In this document: in pieces, positions 42,346 through 51,826 of the stretch
Layout of the letters: the number at the start of each line of letters is the position of its first letter
Numbering within the stretch: the first letter of the stretch is position 1
IMG/VR virus record: IMGVR_UViG_3300027508_000004
Coordinates: 1 to 63,878 of that record
Source: a virus
Strand: one strand, 5' to 3'
DNA length: 63,878 nt
Program-made: the position numbers and the translations under genes
Notes under the pieces: model-generated
The model's input: only the letters and a program-made list of their open reading frames with translations
Databases searched by the model: none
What the model was told of the DNA's origin: nothing

Positions 42346-44133
42346 ATGGCTGGTGTTCTTCAGCATCTGCGTTCATCGACGCTTAACAAGCGCCCTAATC
42401 CTGCGTCCATGGTTGATGGACAATTGGCCATTAACTATGCAAGTGGTAGTCCTGGAGCATTCTTTAAGGATACCAATGGTAATTTAGTGAAAGTGGGGCC
42501 TGTGCATGTTGGCGCAACGGCTCCTAATGTTAGTCCTGCAAGTGGCGGCACTGCTGGTAATAGCCTTGGCGAGCAATGGCTTGATACCAGTGGCGGCACT
42601 TATGTGTTTAAGATTTGGGACGGTGCTGCATGGCGCAGTGAGGCTGGTGAGTTTGTAAACGTCACTGGCGACACGATGACTGGTGCGTTTGGTGTTGTCG
42701 CGGGCTCAGATTCCACGCCAGGACTATTTATTAGCGGGGACGCAAATACTGGTATTTACTCTCCTGGTGCAGACCAGCTAGCTCTAACCACTAATGGCAC
42801 TGGGCGACTGTTTATTGACAGTTCAGGTCGTGTAGGGATTGGCACTACGAGCCCCGCATCAAAACTCGACGTATCTGGAGACATAAATTATTCGGGCGAT
42901 ATAGGCACAAGCGGAAATGGCTTTATTTACTCCTACGGTGGAGGATCGCTTGGTGATGTCCGAACTGGACTTAAGCTTGATGGACAAAATAAAGCTTTCT
43001 TAGTTTTCACTGATGCTTTAGAACGCGCCCGCATCGACAGCTCCGGCAGGCTCTTAGTTGGTACGTCTACTGCGGATACAGCAAATGGCACGGCGCCTTT
43101 GCAAATCAGCACTGAAGGTAATACCGCAGATAGCGGAATCTTTATCCGCAACAGTAGTTCAGTAGCCTTTGCGGCTCAATTAAGGCTTGGTAGTTCTCGC
43201 GGAACCAAAGCAAGCCCCTCAAGCGTGGCAAGCGGAGATACTCTTACTGAGATTCATGGAGCGGGATACGACGGCAGCGCCTGGATTCGTGCTGCAAGCA
43301 TAGGAGTTGTTGTAGACGGCACCCCTGGCACTAGTGACATGCCAGGCCGAATCATACTGAGCACGACCTCCGACGGGGCGAGTACTCCAACGGAGCGGAT
43401 GAGGATTGGGAGTACTGGACGAGTTACTATTCAGAACAATACTGGTTCTTACGATGCCGGAGGCAGCGGTCCTGGCCTAGAAATATTTGCTGGCCAGGAA
43501 GTTGGTCGCTATTCATATCACTTCGGAGCTTACGTTACTGGGGGCGCAATTGGTCCTTATATTAGAAGCGCACAAAACAGTAATTGGGCATCACCAGTTA
43601 ATCTCGCTATTTTACATAATACTGGCTCATCATTTTGGTCAAACTTACTACCTGCAACAGATAATACTTATTCTTGTGGGGGATCAGCAGCTCGCTGGAC
43701 AGCTATTTGGGCTGTCAACGGAGCCATCCAAACATCAGATATTCGTGACAAAACGGAAATTCGGCCTATTGAAAATGGTATTGATTTTATCAAGCGCCTC
43801 CGGCCTATTACCTACAAATGGAAGATTGGTGGATATGAAATAGAGCGCGATGAAGACGGTGCTCCCATTCCAGACGAAAACGGAAATCCAAGGCAGCATC
43901 CCGTTCCCGGTAATCGTACGCACTGGGGATTTGCATCTCAAGAGGTCAAGACAGTCGCCGACGAGTTCGGTATTGACTTTGGCGGATGGGTGTTAACCGA
44001 TAAAAACGATCCCGACAGCCAGCAGGCTCTGCGTTACGACCAGTTCATTGCACCGCTGACCAAGGCTCTGCAGGAGGCGTTGGCTGAGATCGACGTACTT
44101 AAGGCCAAAGTTGCAGCTCTTGAAAGCGCGTAG
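42346..44133 (+). CDS. tail fibre with C-terminal S74 intramolecular chaperone
   Basis: 595 residues. Starts LRSSTLNKRPNPASMVDGQLAINY and STPGLFISGDANTGIYSPGADQLAL, standard phage fibre elements. The C-terminal ~130 residues are a Peptidase_S74 domain: QTSDIRDKTEIRP holds the Ser-Lys dyad, then LRPITYKWK, HWGFASQEVK and LRYDQFIAPLTKALQEALAEI with a terminal coiled coil. The domain trims itself after trimer folding. Confident. Confidence 0.88.
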   Translation: MAGVLQHLRSSTLNKRPNPASMVDGQLAINYASGSPGAFFKDTNGNLVKVGPVHVGATAPNVSPASGGTAGNSLGEQWLDTSGGTYVFKIWDGAAWRSEAGEFVNVTGDTMTGAFGVVAGSDSTPGLFISGDANTGIYSPGADQLALTTNGTGRLFIDSSGRVGIGTTSPASKLDVSGDINYSGDIGTSGNGFIYSYGGGSLGDVRTGLKLDGQNKAFLVFTDALERARIDSSGRLLVGTSTADTANGTAPLQISTEGNTADSGIFIRNSSSVAFAAQLRLGSSRGTKASPSSVASGDTLTEIHGAGYDGSAWIRAASIGVVVDGTPGTSDMPGRIILSTTSDGASTPTERMRIGSTGRVTIQNNTGSYDAGGSGPGLEIFAGQEVGRYSYHFGAYVTGGAIGPYIRSAQNSNWASPVNLAILHNTGSSFWSNLLPATDNTYSCGGSAARWTAIWAVNGAIQTSDIRDKTEIRPIENGIDFIKRLRPITYKWKIGGYEIERDEDGAPIPDENGNPRQHPVPGNRTHWGFASQEVKTVADEFGIDFGGWVLTDKNDPDSQQALRYDQFIAPLTKALQEALAEIDVLKAKVAALESA

Positions 44134-44153
44134 TCCACATCGCTACTAGCTCT

Positions 44154-44183
44154 GGCGGTTTCCCGAAGAAACCGCCTTCTTTT
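44154..44183 (+). terminator. intrinsic terminator after the S74 fibre
   Basis: GGCGGTTTC (44154-44162), loop CCGAA, GAAACCGCC (44168-44176), then TTCTTTTCC. Nine perfect pairs and a U-rich tail. Confidence 0.8.
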
Positions 44184-44219
44184 CCATTGCTAAACTAACG
44201 AAGACCATTCTTTCTGATC

Positions 44220-44531
44220 ATGGCAATTACTTACACATGGGCGGTGGCCAATATGGACCGCACGCTTTCAAATGGTTACGTGGGCACTGTTCACTATACA
44301 ATTTCTGCCGATGATGGCACCTATGCAAGTTCGGCCTATGGCAGTCTTGGTCTTGAAGCTCCTGACGAGGACAATGCCATTCCTTACGCTCAGCTCACTC
44401 CCGAAATTGTCATCGGCTGGGTGAAAGAAAAGTTTGGCGATGAGAAAGTAGCAGAAATTGAAGCTGCTCTTGCCGTTCAAATTGAACAGCAACGTACTCC
44501 CACCACTGGCACTGGTCTTCCTTGGGCTTGA
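44220..44531 (+). CDS. hypothetical virion-region protein (103 aa)
   Basis: 103 residues: ITYTWAVANMDRTLSNGYVGTVHYTISADD, PYAQLTPEIVIGWVKEKFGDEKVAEIEAAL. I recall this 'WxVxxMDR' style in small phage proteins encoded near fibre genes, function unknown. Begins a short operon with the next gene. Confidence 0.65.
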   Translation: MAITYTWAVANMDRTLSNGYVGTVHYTISADDGTYASSAYGSLGLEAPDEDNAIPYAQLTPEIVIGWVKEKFGDEKVAEIEAALAVQIEQQRTPTTGTGLPWA

Positions 44532-44534
44532 TAA

Positions 44535-44675
44535 ATGGCAGCAAAATCAAAGATTGGTATTAGCGGTCAAAAGCTACATCAAGCTGGCAAGCCAAAGCTT
44601 ACAAAGCAAGGCCAAGGAAAACATAGCAAAGCATCTCACGGCCGCAAACTTTCTCGCGGCCAAGGCAAGGGATGA
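44535..44675 (+). CDS. small very basic Gly/Lys-rich protein (46 aa)
   Basis: ATG three bases after the previous stop; 46 residues dominated by Lys, Gly, Gln and Ser (KIGISGQKLHQAGKPKLTK, ending SRGQGKG). High positive charge suggests nucleic-acid or virion binding. A strong terminator follows eight bases later, supporting a true gene end. Confidence 0.5.
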   Translation: MAAKSKIGISGQKLHQAGKPKLTKQGQGKHSKASHGRKLSRGQGKG

Positions 44676-44682
44676 TTATTTC

Positions 44683-44704
44683 AAGGAGCGTTAGCTCCTT
44701 TTTT
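44683..44704 (+). terminator. intrinsic terminator
   Basis: AAGGAGC (44683-44689), loop GTTA, GCTCCTT (44694-44700), then TTTTA. Strong rightward terminator. Confidence 0.8.
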
Positions 44705-44749
44705 AATGGCAAGAACAAAGCTATAATGAAGCTAATTAGCCAGTGAGCA

Positions 44750-45322
44750 ATGATTTATCCAGCCACTTATGACATAGTGGTATTGCAAAATGCCACTTGG
44801 AAAAATCAGTTTAGAGCCACTGAAAACCAGAAGCAAACAACAATTGATATTTCTGGAAGCACATTTACTACTAGCTGCCATGGCTTTAACAGTGGTCAGA
44901 AAGTGGTATTTGCTGGAGGCGCATTACCTTGCGGGATGACTGACAATACTGTCTACTATGTCATTGCAAGTGGTTTAACTAACGATTCTTTCAAAGTGTC
45001 AGCTTCTTCTGGGGGAACAAGCCTAGCTCTTCATGGTACCGCTAGTGGTACGCATTACGTGAGCACTCCCATTAATTTAAGTGGATATACTGTTGATTCT
45101 GATATTCGCGGGCTTCTTGAAAATCAATATGTGGGCACTTTCTCTCCATCGTTAATTGATGCAGCAAATGGTTTGTTTCAGCTTGAACTTTCTCCTGCCA
45201 CCACTTCTGGCTTTGAAACTGGACAGTTTGGTTATGACGTGAGTCTCACTTCATCTGGAGGCGAGCGATATTATTGGCTTACTGGCAAGATGACTGTTCA
45301 AGCCACTTATTCACGCGCTTAA
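44750..45322 (+). CDS. virion-region protein (190 aa)
   Basis: 190 residues, beta-rich: YDIVVLQNATWKNQFRATEN, GFNSGQKVVFAGGALPCGMTDNTVYYVIASGLTND, SSGGERYYWLTGKMTV. The middle matches a generic Ig-like or carbohydrate-contact repeat also visible in the 45579 protein (SGAHGLVPGKRIGIYG, TSTAHGLTTGDQIVIYG). Probably a receptor-side structural protein. Confidence 0.55.
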   Translation: MIYPATYDIVVLQNATWKNQFRATENQKQTTIDISGSTFTTSCHGFNSGQKVVFAGGALPCGMTDNTVYYVIASGLTNDSFKVSASSGGTSLALHGTASGTHYVSTPINLSGYTVDSDIRGLLENQYVGTFSPSLIDAANGLFQLELSPATTSGFETGQFGYDVSLTSSGGERYYWLTGKMTVQATYSRA

Positions 45323-45326
45323 TTTC

Positions 45327-45578
45327 ATGCCGGAAGTATCTCTCATTTCGACTGCTAATGGCAGTGTTGCATTAATTGGCGAAAATAATACAGGGTCTAG
45401 CGCCATCTTTTCTAGCGATGATGGCAATGCTGTTATCGTCAGTGCTTCAAGCACTAATGCAGCTATCATTAATAGTGATTCCGTTGCTTCTTCTATGGTG
45501 GTTGCGTCTTCAGTTGGAGCGCAAGGACCACAAGGAGACAACGATAACGCTATTGCTTATTCCATTGCTTTAGGATGA
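45327..45578 (+). CDS. small Ser/Ala-rich protein (83 aa)
   Basis: 83 residues of repeated Ser-Ala-Asn strands (SLISTANGSVALIGENNTGSS, ending GAQGPQGDNDN with a short collagen-like bit). It abuts the next gene with no gap. Probably a small fibre-associated structural protein; unrecognised. Confidence 0.5.
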   Translation: MPEVSLISTANGSVALIGENNTGSSAIFSSDDGNAVIVSASSTNAAIINSDSVASSMVVASSVGAQGPQGDNDNAIAYSIALG

Positions 45579-48068
45579 ATGGCTAAATATCTCGTTTCTG
45601 GCTATACATTCTCGCCTGGCGTTGCTGGCTCTGGCAGTATTACGATTAGCGGTATTTTTCCGCTAGAGCAATTTTTGCTTGCTACAAATGTCACTGATAA
45701 TGTAGTTATTTATCAATTCAATTCGCCGGCACGAGGCGGTAGTGTTAGCAGCGTTTCGGGAAATACGACGCTATTCCTTAATGCTGACACTAGCGGCATG
45801 AACGCTGCAGATAAAGTGCAGCTTTTTGTTGATGATGGCGCAGATATTCAAGTGGAGATTGCTAATGCAAGCGTAGAGATTAGCAATGATAGCGGCAATC
45901 CAGTACCTGCAAGCATTGCAAGTTTACCATTACCGTCTGGAGCTGCGTCTGAAGCCACTGCGTCTGGCATTAGAACTGCCATCGCTAGCGGCGTAAATGT
46001 TTACCCTGCGAATATTACTACTAAATTCAGGGAATCGTTTGAAAGCTTTTCTCCTGGAACTAATTGGACTTTAACTACAGCTTCGGGGGACCTTGTTCAG
46101 CTAGATGGAAATGCAATGTCTGCGTCCTATCTAGTTATTTCTAAAGATCCTCTAGTCGCAGACGGAGAAACAGTTTTACAGGGAATCACTAACTATGACA
46201 TGCCTTTAGAGGCTGCAGTTGGCTTAAGTATGTCCCAGCGAGTATTGGGACAAGAGCTGTCAGTAGAAATTATTAGCACAGACGCAGGTCTCACCCCTCC
46301 TTCTGAATTAACCATTGCAAGTATTTCGCAATCAACTACCACTTTGACAGTTAATACGTCAGGCGCCCATGGTCTTGTTCCTGGCAAGCGTATTGGTATT
46401 TATGGAGTGAGTGATAGTCGATTTAACTATCCGTCTTTAGTTGTTGCGACCATTCCTTCTACCACGCAGTTCACTTGCACTGCTGGACCTGGTGGTACCA
46501 TTCCTTCTGTAACGGCAGGTCCATTTACTTCCGGTTTTGTTTACCAGCGCTCTGCATTGGGATATGCAAGGGATGGGATGTCGCAAATTTTTGAGAACGC
46601 TACTGCCACTAACTCATCTTTATACGTGCGCGCCAATAGTGGCGATGTTCTTCCTGGCGGTGCTGCGAATGGTAACCATTCAACAACCGTCAACACGACT
46701 GTTGGAACACAAGGTATTAATGCTGCTTTCACTTACTCATGGTTTCCAGCCACTGAATTTAGATATATTTTGCAGGCAGACAGGGCTCAGTATCAAGATG
46801 CTGCAGTTGACAGTATTGGTGCGTTGAATGCCAGGATATTTAGAACGCAGGTGGTTCCTGATTTTACAAAACAATATAAGCTGCGTTTTCGATTTACCAA
46901 TAATAAAGGGCTTACTGTTCCAACTGCACAAATTGTTTCTGCAGTCAAAGCCGGCTCTACCACTGCCACAATTACAACGTCAACAGCGCATGGTTTAACA
47001 ACTGGTGATCAAATTGTCATCTATGGCATTCGTGATCAAACTAACTTCGCCAACTTGACTACTGCCACTGCAGTTGCCTCCACCCCCACGTCCACTTCTT
47101 TCACCATTGCTTTTGGTGCTTCTGCCACTGCTACCAGTTATGGTGGCATGGTGGCGCGAGTGCAAGGCGGAAGCATTCCTGCCGCCTTTACAACTGTTGC
47201 CATTCAGTCTGCAGCCAACGATGGCACTGCATTAACTCTCGTTGGTAGCGGCAACTGGGCCGCTTCAGTTGGGGACTATGTGAATGTTTATAGCTGTAGA
47301 AACGATTCGACTGGTGCATCTTTAAATGTGGATGGCGTCTATAAAGTTGCAAACGTTGCTACTACGACAATAACTTTACTTCCCATTGGAGGAACTGTTC
47401 TTCCTGCCACTTTTACCACTACAAATGCTGGCGGTACGATCATTAAACGTACAGACGCACGAATTGGCTTTGTTCGTATTTTTGATTATCTCCGTGAAAG
47501 AGTGGAGATTCAAGCTAATTCAACGCAAGCAGCTTCTGTTCCAGTACAGTTAACTCACCAAGCAAGCGTTAATGCGCTTAATACTGCAGGCTCTGCAGCG
47601 CACGATGCTGCGGTTGCTGGTAACCCTGTAAGGATTGCAGGACGTGCTCTCACTGCCAACTACGCAAACGTTGCCACTGGCGATACGGCTGATCTAATCA
47701 CCACTTTACAAGGTGCATTAATCACTCGTCCATATCAAATTCCTGAGCTTGAATGGTCCTACGCTGCAACTAGTAGTGGCATTTCAAACACAGCAGACGT
47801 GGCATTAGCTGGCGCTGCCGGTGCTGGTTTAAGACGCTATCTCACTTCTTTGGCGGTTAAAAACGCGAATGCTACGGTGACAGAAGCCGTAGTAAAGGAT
47901 GGTAGTACTGTAATTTGGCGCGGACACCTCAGTGGAACCATGACATCAACAGATCAAATTGTTTTTAATAATCCATTGAAAACGTCCGCTAATGCTGCTT
48001 TAAACTTTGCTTGTGTAGCCTCCGGCGCTCAAGTGTATGTCAATGCTCAAGGATATACTGCTCCATAA
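45579..48068 (+). CDS. large virion surface protein with repeated Ig-like modules
   Basis: 829 residues, starting in the stop-to-start junction of the previous gene. Contains at least two copies of a module (SGAHGLVPGKRIGIYGVSD and TSTAHGLTTGDQIVIYGIRD) and a C-terminal TNF-like/beta-sandwich region (LTSLAVKNANATVTEAVVKDGSTVIWRG). Likely a baseplate-periphery or fibre-type protein binding the host surface. No enzymatic motif seen. Confidence 0.6.
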   Translation: MAKYLVSGYTFSPGVAGSGSITISGIFPLEQFLLATNVTDNVVIYQFNSPARGGSVSSVSGNTTLFLNADTSGMNAADKVQLFVDDGADIQVEIANASVEISNDSGNPVPASIASLPLPSGAASEATASGIRTAIASGVNVYPANITTKFRESFESFSPGTNWTLTTASGDLVQLDGNAMSASYLVISKDPLVADGETVLQGITNYDMPLEAAVGLSMSQRVLGQELSVEIISTDAGLTPPSELTIASISQSTTTLTVNTSGAHGLVPGKRIGIYGVSDSRFNYPSLVVATIPSTTQFTCTAGPGGTIPSVTAGPFTSGFVYQRSALGYARDGMSQIFENATATNSSLYVRANSGDVLPGGAANGNHSTTVNTTVGTQGINAAFTYSWFPATEFRYILQADRAQYQDAAVDSIGALNARIFRTQVVPDFTKQYKLRFRFTNNKGLTVPTAQIVSAVKAGSTTATITTSTAHGLTTGDQIVIYGIRDQTNFANLTTATAVASTPTSTSFTIAFGASATATSYGGMVARVQGGSIPAAFTTVAIQSAANDGTALTLVGSGNWAASVGDYVNVYSCRNDSTGASLNVDGVYKVANVATTTITLLPIGGTVLPATFTTTNAGGTIIKRTDARIGFVRIFDYLRERVEIQANSTQAASVPVQLTHQASVNALNTAGSAAHDAAVAGNPVRIAGRALTANYANVATGDTADLITTLQGALITRPYQIPELEWSYAATSSGISNTADVALAGAAGAGLRRYLTSLAVKNANATVTEAVVKDGSTVIWRGHLSGTMTSTDQIVFNNPLKTSANAALNFACVASGAQVYVNAQGYTAP

Positions 48069-48093
48069 TAGACTTAAATAAAGGGCTATTTTC

Positions 48094-49320
48094 ATGGGAC
48101 AAGTAGTTAGAGGCGGTGACCAGTTTGAAACTGCAATTGCCGCCGATTATCGTGGTCAAATTATTCGTCGTGGTATTGACAGCGGAGAAGTGGATGCCTT
48201 TGCACGTAAGCGCGTAAGCCAGCCATATACGCTATTTGATTCCGTACTTCGTTACGACAAACGTAGTGATGTGTGGAATGAAACCATCACTGGTTCTGCA
48301 TCGTCTGTTCATGATGCGAATCAAAGCTCTATCAATATGACTGTCACCACCGCCTCTGGTGACAGCGTAATGAGGCGCACTCGGCGAAGGTTTCCTTATC
48401 AGCCAGGAAAGTCTTTGCTTTCCATTCAAAGCTTTGCTGGGTCAATGCCGGCGAGTGGTGTTATTCAGGAAGTGGGACTATTTGATGACAACAATGGAAT
48501 CATTCTTCGTGCCAGTGGCACCACTCTTCAGCTAGTGGTAAGAGGAAAGTATTCTGGCGTTGTCACTGAAAACGTTATTAATCAGGATCAATGGAATATT
48601 GACACTGCTTCGTGGCTTGATTTTTCAAAGGCCAACATCTTTACCACTGATCTTGAATGGTTAGGGGCAGGACGGGCACGTTGTGGTTTTATTCTTGATG
48701 GCGAATATTATTATTGCCATGAATTCCTCCATGCAAATAATATTAGTAGCGTCTATATGACAGCGGCAGTATTGCCACAAACCTATCGCATTGCAAAATA
48801 TGCAACAAGCGCTAGTGGCGCAACAATGAAGCAAATTTGCTCCACTGTTGCAAGCGAAGGCGGGTATCAACCCTATGGCGAAGTTTATGCAATTTCTCCT
48901 GCTCTTGGTTCAATTCCTAATATCACTGGTGAGCGTATCGTTGCCGGCATTCGCATGGCAAGTGGCCGCACTGATAATGTGATCATTCCAGTGAAAGTTG
49001 ATTTAGTGACGGAGGATAATACCACGATTGAATGGAAGCTTCGTCGTAATCCAACCACTTCTGGCGTTACTTGGACCGCTAGTGCCAATGGCAGGGGAAA
49101 TGTGGAAACCACCTCTGCTGGCAGCATTGTTTCCGGCGGAACCACTGTTAATGCTGGTCTTTACTACAGCGCTGGTTCAGTGGAAATCGATGTGCAAGAT
49201 GGGCTTAGCCTTTCCTTGGGCGTCAATGGAAGCGGAGTTAGCGATGAACTGTTCCTTACAGTGACAAGCTCTGGCAACGCTAAAGCAACTGGCATGTTGG
49301 GCTGGATTGAAACGCTATAG
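48094..49320 (+). CDS. virion-associated protein (408 aa)
   Basis: 408 residues. DAFARKRVSQPYTLFDSVLRYDKRSDVW near the start is a motif I associate with phage tail proteins encoded after fibres; the rest is beta-rich with a C-terminal sandwich (SIVSGGTTVNAGLYYSAGSVEIDV). Probably part of the adsorption apparatus. It shares its operon with the 45579 gene. Confidence 0.6.
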   Translation: MGQVVRGGDQFETAIAADYRGQIIRRGIDSGEVDAFARKRVSQPYTLFDSVLRYDKRSDVWNETITGSASSVHDANQSSINMTVTTASGDSVMRRTRRRFPYQPGKSLLSIQSFAGSMPASGVIQEVGLFDDNNGIILRASGTTLQLVVRGKYSGVVTENVINQDQWNIDTASWLDFSKANIFTTDLEWLGAGRARCGFILDGEYYYCHEFLHANNISSVYMTAAVLPQTYRIAKYATSASGATMKQICSTVASEGGYQPYGEVYAISPALGSIPNITGERIVAGIRMASGRTDNVIIPVKVDLVTEDNTTIEWKLRRNPTTSGVTWTASANGRGNVETTSAGSIVSGGTTVNAGLYYSAGSVEIDVQDGLSLSLGVNGSGVSDELFLTVTSSGNAKATGMLGWIETL

Positions 49321-49341
49321 AAGCTATGCTGGGGCAGCACC

Positions 49342-49563
49342 ATGCTACCCCTTTCCATGGCTTTTCCTTTCGTTGCAGAAGGCGAGTGGTACAAGCAACA
49401 GACGGAGCATCTTTCGGACATTCTTGCTGAGCTACTGACAGACGATGATCCAGCAATGGCCTGTAAGGCACTGAGCGAAACCATCGCTTCTTGGGAGGAC
49501 TACCACGAGAAGGAGCTTGCTAAATGGAAGCGCCTCAGGGTGCTTCTGGGCTTAAGTAATTAA
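49342..49563 (+). CDS. hypothetical protein (73 aa)
   Basis: 73 residues, acidic N-terminal half (EWYKQQTEHLSDILAELLTDDDPAMACKALSETI) and basic end. Similar in wording to the protein at 61787 (SMACSCLMDSTRIAD), perhaps a shared small family. Convergent with the lysin gene, overlapping it by four bases. Confidence 0.55.
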   Translation: MLPLSMAFPFVAEGEWYKQQTEHLSDILAELLTDDDPAMACKALSETIASWEDYHEKELAKWKRLRVLLGLSN

Positions 49564-50504
49564 CCTTCTTGATAGACGCTAATAAAGACAGTGCCGGTTT
49601 TGGTGAGCGGAAGGATTTTGTCGCGCAAGTCAATGTTGTGACAACGCACGCAACCATGAGTGGGGACTAATGGCTGCTTGGGAGCCCATGCTCCCGGCCA
49701 ACCATTTGCGCTTCCGCCACCATGCACCATAATTCCAGCCCTACCATTGCCGGCTTCTTGATTTTCTAGTTCGACCATGTCAAAGCTGTACCAGCCGTAA
49801 GCCATGAGGGTGCGATCATAAGCAGGCTTGTCGCCCACTTTCTCATAGTCTTTGTAAATGGCACCAATTTTATAGATCCCTGGAGGAGTGTCTGAATTTG
49901 TAATCTTCCATTCAAAATCACTATATTGTCCACGAGCAAGACAAGGGATTTCCCATAAGAGCTTCCCTTCAAATGAGAAAGCCTTCATGGTTTCCACTGC
50001 ATCGTTCACAATTAAATGTGAATCGCCTTTCTTAAAGCCAAAATCTTGCGGACGTTTCTTGGGGCCAATCATAGTAAAAGCAGTGCTCTCAGGAGCATAT
50101 TCCTTCATGAGCTTAGACAGTTTTGCGGGGTAATCGGGATCCGTGGCATACGATTGCTCCTTGAGCATACGCGCCGCTGCATAGCGATTAGGGGCATTAT
50201 TGATGCCCTTAAAGTGACGATAGTCTTTATACCATCGCGTGATTAAATATTCAATGCAAGCAGCAAGACTAGGGAAATCAATAAAACCAGCTTTAATGGT
50301 CACCCATTGACCGTCATACCATTCTTGCGTAGAAGTGGTGGTGCCACTTCCTTTTAGGCCTAGATAATTATGCTTTCCAGAAGTATGATTCCCAAAGCCA
50401 CTTTCTAGGCAGCATTGTGCAGCTACCAGCTCTGGATATCGAGCGCCATATTTACGAGCAATTTGGAAGCATTCATCCCAGAATGCTCGATTTGACGGCC
50501 ACAT
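49560..50504 (-). CDS. endolysin: glucosaminidase-like domain fused to L,D-transpeptidase (YkuD) domain
   Basis: 314 residues. Residues ~1-150 match glucosaminidase/GH73-type lysozymes: YPELVAAQCCLESGFGNHTSGKHNYLGLKG with the catalytic glutamate in LESG, and YLITRWYKDYRHFKG. Residues ~165-314 match YkuD: MVHGGGSANGWPGAW and PTHGCVRCHNIDL, giving the H-x-G-C-x-R catalytic core. It would cut peptidoglycan glycan strands and act on crosslinks at lysis. The combination in one protein is uncommon. Two small membrane genes lie upstream on the same strand. Confidence 0.8.
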   Translation of the reverse strand: MWPSNRAFWDECFQIARKYGARYPELVAAQCCLESGFGNHTSGKHNYLGLKGSGTTTSTQEWYDGQWVTIKAGFIDFPSLAACIEYLITRWYKDYRHFKGINNAPNRYAAARMLKEQSYATDPDYPAKLSKLMKEYAPESTAFTMIGPKKRPQDFGFKKGDSHLIVNDAVETMKAFSFEGKLLWEIPCLARGQYSDFEWKITNSDTPPGIYKIGAIYKDYEKVGDKPAYDRTLMAYGWYSFDMVELENQEAGNGRAGIMVHGGGSANGWPGAWAPKQPLVPTHGCVRCHNIDLRDKILPLTKTGTVFISVYQEG

Positions 50505-50508
50505 GGCC

Positions 50509-50652
50509 TCAGCCCTTCACGCGAAAAATAGTCTTCAAGCCTTCAAGAAGAAGCTGAAGAACGTTATTGCTTTTCCAAGGGGAACGATCAAGAATTTGGT
50601 CGGCGGCGGCAATAATGATGCCACCAATAACAAACCATTCTGCGCCGCTCAT
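50509..50652 (-). CDS. small membrane protein, holin candidate (47 aa)
   Basis: ATG at 50652 gives 47 residues with one hydrophobic segment (WFVIGGIIIAAADQIL) and a basic tail, ending four bases before the lysin start. Size, membrane segment and position immediately upstream of the endolysin suggest a holin. It is too short for default gene calls. Confidence 0.5.
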   Translation of the reverse strand: MSGAEWFVIGGIIIAAADQILDRSPWKSNNVLQLLLEGLKTIFRVKG

Positions 50653-50682
50653 GATGAACAATGCAAGGAAGATATAAATACG

Positions 50683-50898
50683 CTAGCGCTTAATTTCTAA
50701 ACTGCGCACTCTAGTTTCAATGTCGCTCATCTTATCTGTGAGCACGCTTAGCTTCTCGGTGATGCTTTCAATTTGCACTGCCACTCTTGCTTGCTGAGTG
50801 CCCACTGCAATAAGCATGGCGCCTGTTGACAGCAACATGCCAGCCGTGATGGTGGCTACAAAATTTGCAAGGCCGTCCTTGAAACTGTCCATAGCCAT
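50683..50898 (-). CDS. membrane-coiled-coil protein, lysis gene candidate (71 aa)
   Basis: From ATG 50898: one membrane segment ([21 protein letters not shown]) followed by a coiled coil ([27 protein letters not shown]). Such a shape fits holin/antiholin or i-spanin-like proteins. It is the first gene of the leftward lysis group. Confidence 0.55.
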   Translation of the reverse strand: MAMDSFKDGLANFVATITAGMLLSTGAMLIAVGTQQARVAVQIESITEKLSVLTDKMSDIETRVRSLEIKR

Positions 50899-50978
50899 CA
50901 ATCAATACGCCTATTCTATACAAAATTCACGAGGCATTATTTAGCGTTAAACTATGGTCAAGACAATTTAATAGTGCC

Positions 50979-51461
50979 ATGCCAAGAGCGAATGGTCCTG
51001 ATGAGCTGCTTTATTCTCTCATTGAACTTCGCCCTGGAGATGCAAAACGTAGATTTCGTAAGAGTATTTTTGAAGATTATTTTCTGAGGGGACCATTTGG
51101 GCAGTGTGCCTGTGCATATTGCGGGGAATGGAAAGAAAAGCTTACGATTGACCACATTGTTCCCAAGAGCAAAGGAGGCCCGCATTTCAGCCGTTGGAAC
51201 ATGCTTCCCGCATGCAAAAGCTGTAATCTTCGTAAAGGAAACCTTCCAATGCTGGAATGGTGGCGAGTGCAACCATTCTGGACCGAGAAGCGAGAGGAGA
51301 TTGTGATGGCATGGGTGTATTGCAATAGCTTTGTTAGCGCCCACACTGACCAGAAGGAGCTTGAAGCATGGTGCGAGAAGAAAGGGATTGTGCTGCCGAT
51401 GCACCAAACAATTGAGCATGAAAAAGCCCCCTTATGGGGGCTTTGTTGCAATGCTGCTTAG
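50979..51461 (+). CDS. HNH endonuclease
   Basis: 160 residues. [23 protein letters not shown] and [15 protein letters not shown] form a full HNH motif with two zinc-binding C-x2-C pairs (the DH-x-N core). It could be a homing-type nuclease or a packaging helper. It is the lone plus-strand gene here, between the leftward lysis and thyX groups, and its last codons lie within a bidirectional terminator. Confident at motif level. Confidence 0.85.
   Translation: MPRANGPDELLYSLIELRPGDAKRRFRKSIFEDYFLRGPFGQCACAYCGEWKEKLTIDHIVPKSKGGPHFSRWNMLPACKSCNLRKGNLPMLEWWRVQPFWTEKREEIVMAWVYCNSFVSAHTDQKELEAWCEKKGIVLPMHQTIEHEKAPLWGLCCNAA
51421..51447. terminator. bidirectional terminator inside the end of the HNH gene
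   Basis: AAAGCCCCC (51423-51431), loop TTAT, GGGGGCTTT (51436-51444), flanked by A-runs on the left and TTGTT on the right. It serves both the HNH gene and the convergent DUF3310 gene. Confidence 0.75.
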
Positions 51462-51826
51462 TTTTCAATGGGAGCAAAAGTGATTTGCTTTCCGGGAAGA
51501 TCGTAGCGAATGCCAGGAACCGGCTGAACCGAGCCAGGCATTGGACAGAATCCTCCTTCGCATTGTTGGGAAGCATTCTCAAGAGCCTCAACTGCTTCTT
51601 GCTGTGGCTCGTTTTCCATATTAAAAATGAGAAGATCAAGATACCAACTGGCTTTCTTCAAATCTTCCAGGCCATTTTTTTCTTCATAGCGCCAAACGTA
51701 TTTCATTACATTCCCTTTCAGGAATCCACGAAATTCGTCTTGGTCCATTGAAGCTTCAATAGCCTCAATACATTCAATGCCGCCATTCTTGGCATAATGA
51801 CGGGGATGATTCACGGCGTCAGTCAT
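51458..51826 (-). CDS. DUF3310 family protein
   Basis: 122 residues. The core [54 protein letters not shown] is the DUF3310 signature, widespread in phages and sometimes linked to nucleotide metabolism. It shares one base with the upstream thyX gene, consistent with that link. Function not established. Confidence 0.85.
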   Translation of the reverse strand: MTDAVNHPRHYAKNGGIECIEAIEASMDQDEFRGFLKGNVMKYVWRYEEKNGLEDLKKASWYLDLLIFNMENEPQQEAVEALENASQQCEGGFCPMPGSVQPVPGIRYDLPGKQITFAPIEN

